Below are positions 6,168-6,407 of a DNA stretch of 6,407 nt, in pieces (the stretch's first letter is position 1; each line of letters opens with the position of its first letter). Origin of the DNA: Thermoleophilia bacterium (GTDB lineage: Bacteria > Actinomycetota > Thermoleophilia > Gaiellales > Gaiellaceae); NCBI GenBank assembly GCA_025933895.1, contig JAICZB010000150.1, positions 1 through 6,407 on the forward strand. The letters are read 5' to 3'. Under the pieces are notes generated by a model. That model had not been told where the DNA came from. It did not search any database and saw only the letters and a program-made list of their open reading frames with translations. The translations under genes and the position numbers were made by a program.

Positions 6168-6407
6168 AGCTTGAAGACGTGCTCCGCCGCACTGCCCTTG
6201 GCGCCGGTCGCGTTGCGTAGATCGACCACGAGCGAGGCGTCGTCCACCAGCTGCTCGTAGTCGAGTGAGGAGTGGTCGGTGACGATCACGACGCAGTCGT
6301 GGGCCTGCGGCTCGTAGGGGACGGAGGACAACTCGACGCCCTCCTGGTGGACGCGCGGCACGTGCGGGTCGTGGTACGAGACCTCGGCACCGGCGTTCTG
6401 CAGCAGC
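6164..6407 (-). CDS. Nucleotide-sugar 6-dehydrogenase (UDP-GlcNAc/UDP-ManNAc type), C-terminal 80 residues (runs off the right edge)
   Basis: The frame is open from the window edge to the TGA at 6166-6164. The visible part matches the C-terminal UDP-binding domain of the UDP-glucose/GDP-mannose dehydrogenase family: LLQNAGAEVSYHDPHVP, then a CVVIVTDHSSLDYEQLV stretch and LVVDLRNATG, ending HVFKL. These enzymes oxidise C6 of a UDP-sugar to the uronic acid with two NAD. The DLRNATG ending and the following oxidoreductase and acetyltransferase genes favour a UDP-N-acetylhexosamine substrate, as for WbpA or WecC, over UDP-glucose. It is the most upstream visible gene of the operon. An internal GTG at 6361 is not the true start, because homologous sequence continues upstream of it. 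The catalytic cysteine lies outside the window. Confidence 0.85.
   Translation of the reverse strand, partial: LLQNAGAEVSYHDPHVPRVHQEGVELSSVPYEPQAHDCVVIVTDHSSLDYEQLVDDASLVVDLRNATGAKGSAAEHVFKL

Noticed and set aside
1..6407. Mobile element, CRISPR array, phage or defence genes
   Set aside because: No transposase, integrase, direct-repeat array, tRNA or defence domain is seen; all coding space is explained by ordinary chromosomal families.

Overview
The window is GC-rich, gene-dense bacterial DNA with very strong G/C bias at third codon positions, so long open frames appear antisense to the real genes. Gene content suggests a deep-branching actinobacterium, possibly of the Thermoleophilia type: a short (~450 aa) class I glutamine synthetase, a SpoIID/LytB protein with its GHGxGMxQxGA motif at the N-terminus, and a secreted subtilase with a PPC-like tail. 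This placement rests on remembered family patterns, not a database search, and is tentative.

Layout. Bases 1-76 (minus) hold the first 25 codons of a small unidentified protein, with a clear ribosome binding site and a possible promoter. Bases 185-1537 (minus) are glnA, complete, followed after 8 bases by a 36-base near-perfect hairpin. The 121-base gap 1538-1658 between the divergent glnA and spoIID genes holds a -10-like element and, on the glnA strand, an intrinsic-terminator-like hairpin with U-runs. An earlier hairpin shares one arm with it, so this looks like a transcription attenuator in the glnA leader. Bases 1659-3086 and 3086-4537 (plus) are a secreted SpoIID/LytB protein and a secreted S8 subtilase, coupled by a one-base stop/start overlap (TAGTG). 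Six bases later, convergent, comes a minus-strand nucleotide-sugar operon that runs off the right edge. Read in its own direction it contains the C-terminus of a UDP-sugar 6-dehydrogenase, a Gfo/Idh/MocA oxidoreductase and a left-handed beta-helix acyltransferase, joined by 4- and 11-base overlaps.

How the genes fit together. The sugar operon matches three of the four steps of the WbpA-WbpB-WbpE-WbpD route to UDP-2,3-diacetamido-2,3-dideoxy-hexuronic acids used in surface polysaccharides. The aminotransferase (WbpE type) is not in the window. The SpoIID-subtilase pair probably acts outside the membrane on the cell wall or secreted proteins. GlnA makes glutamine, the amino donor for amino-sugar synthesis, but nothing in the sequence links its regulation to the sugar operon. 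I see no mobile element, CRISPR array, tRNA or rRNA, and no clearly new system. The glnA leader is the most interesting non-coding signal.
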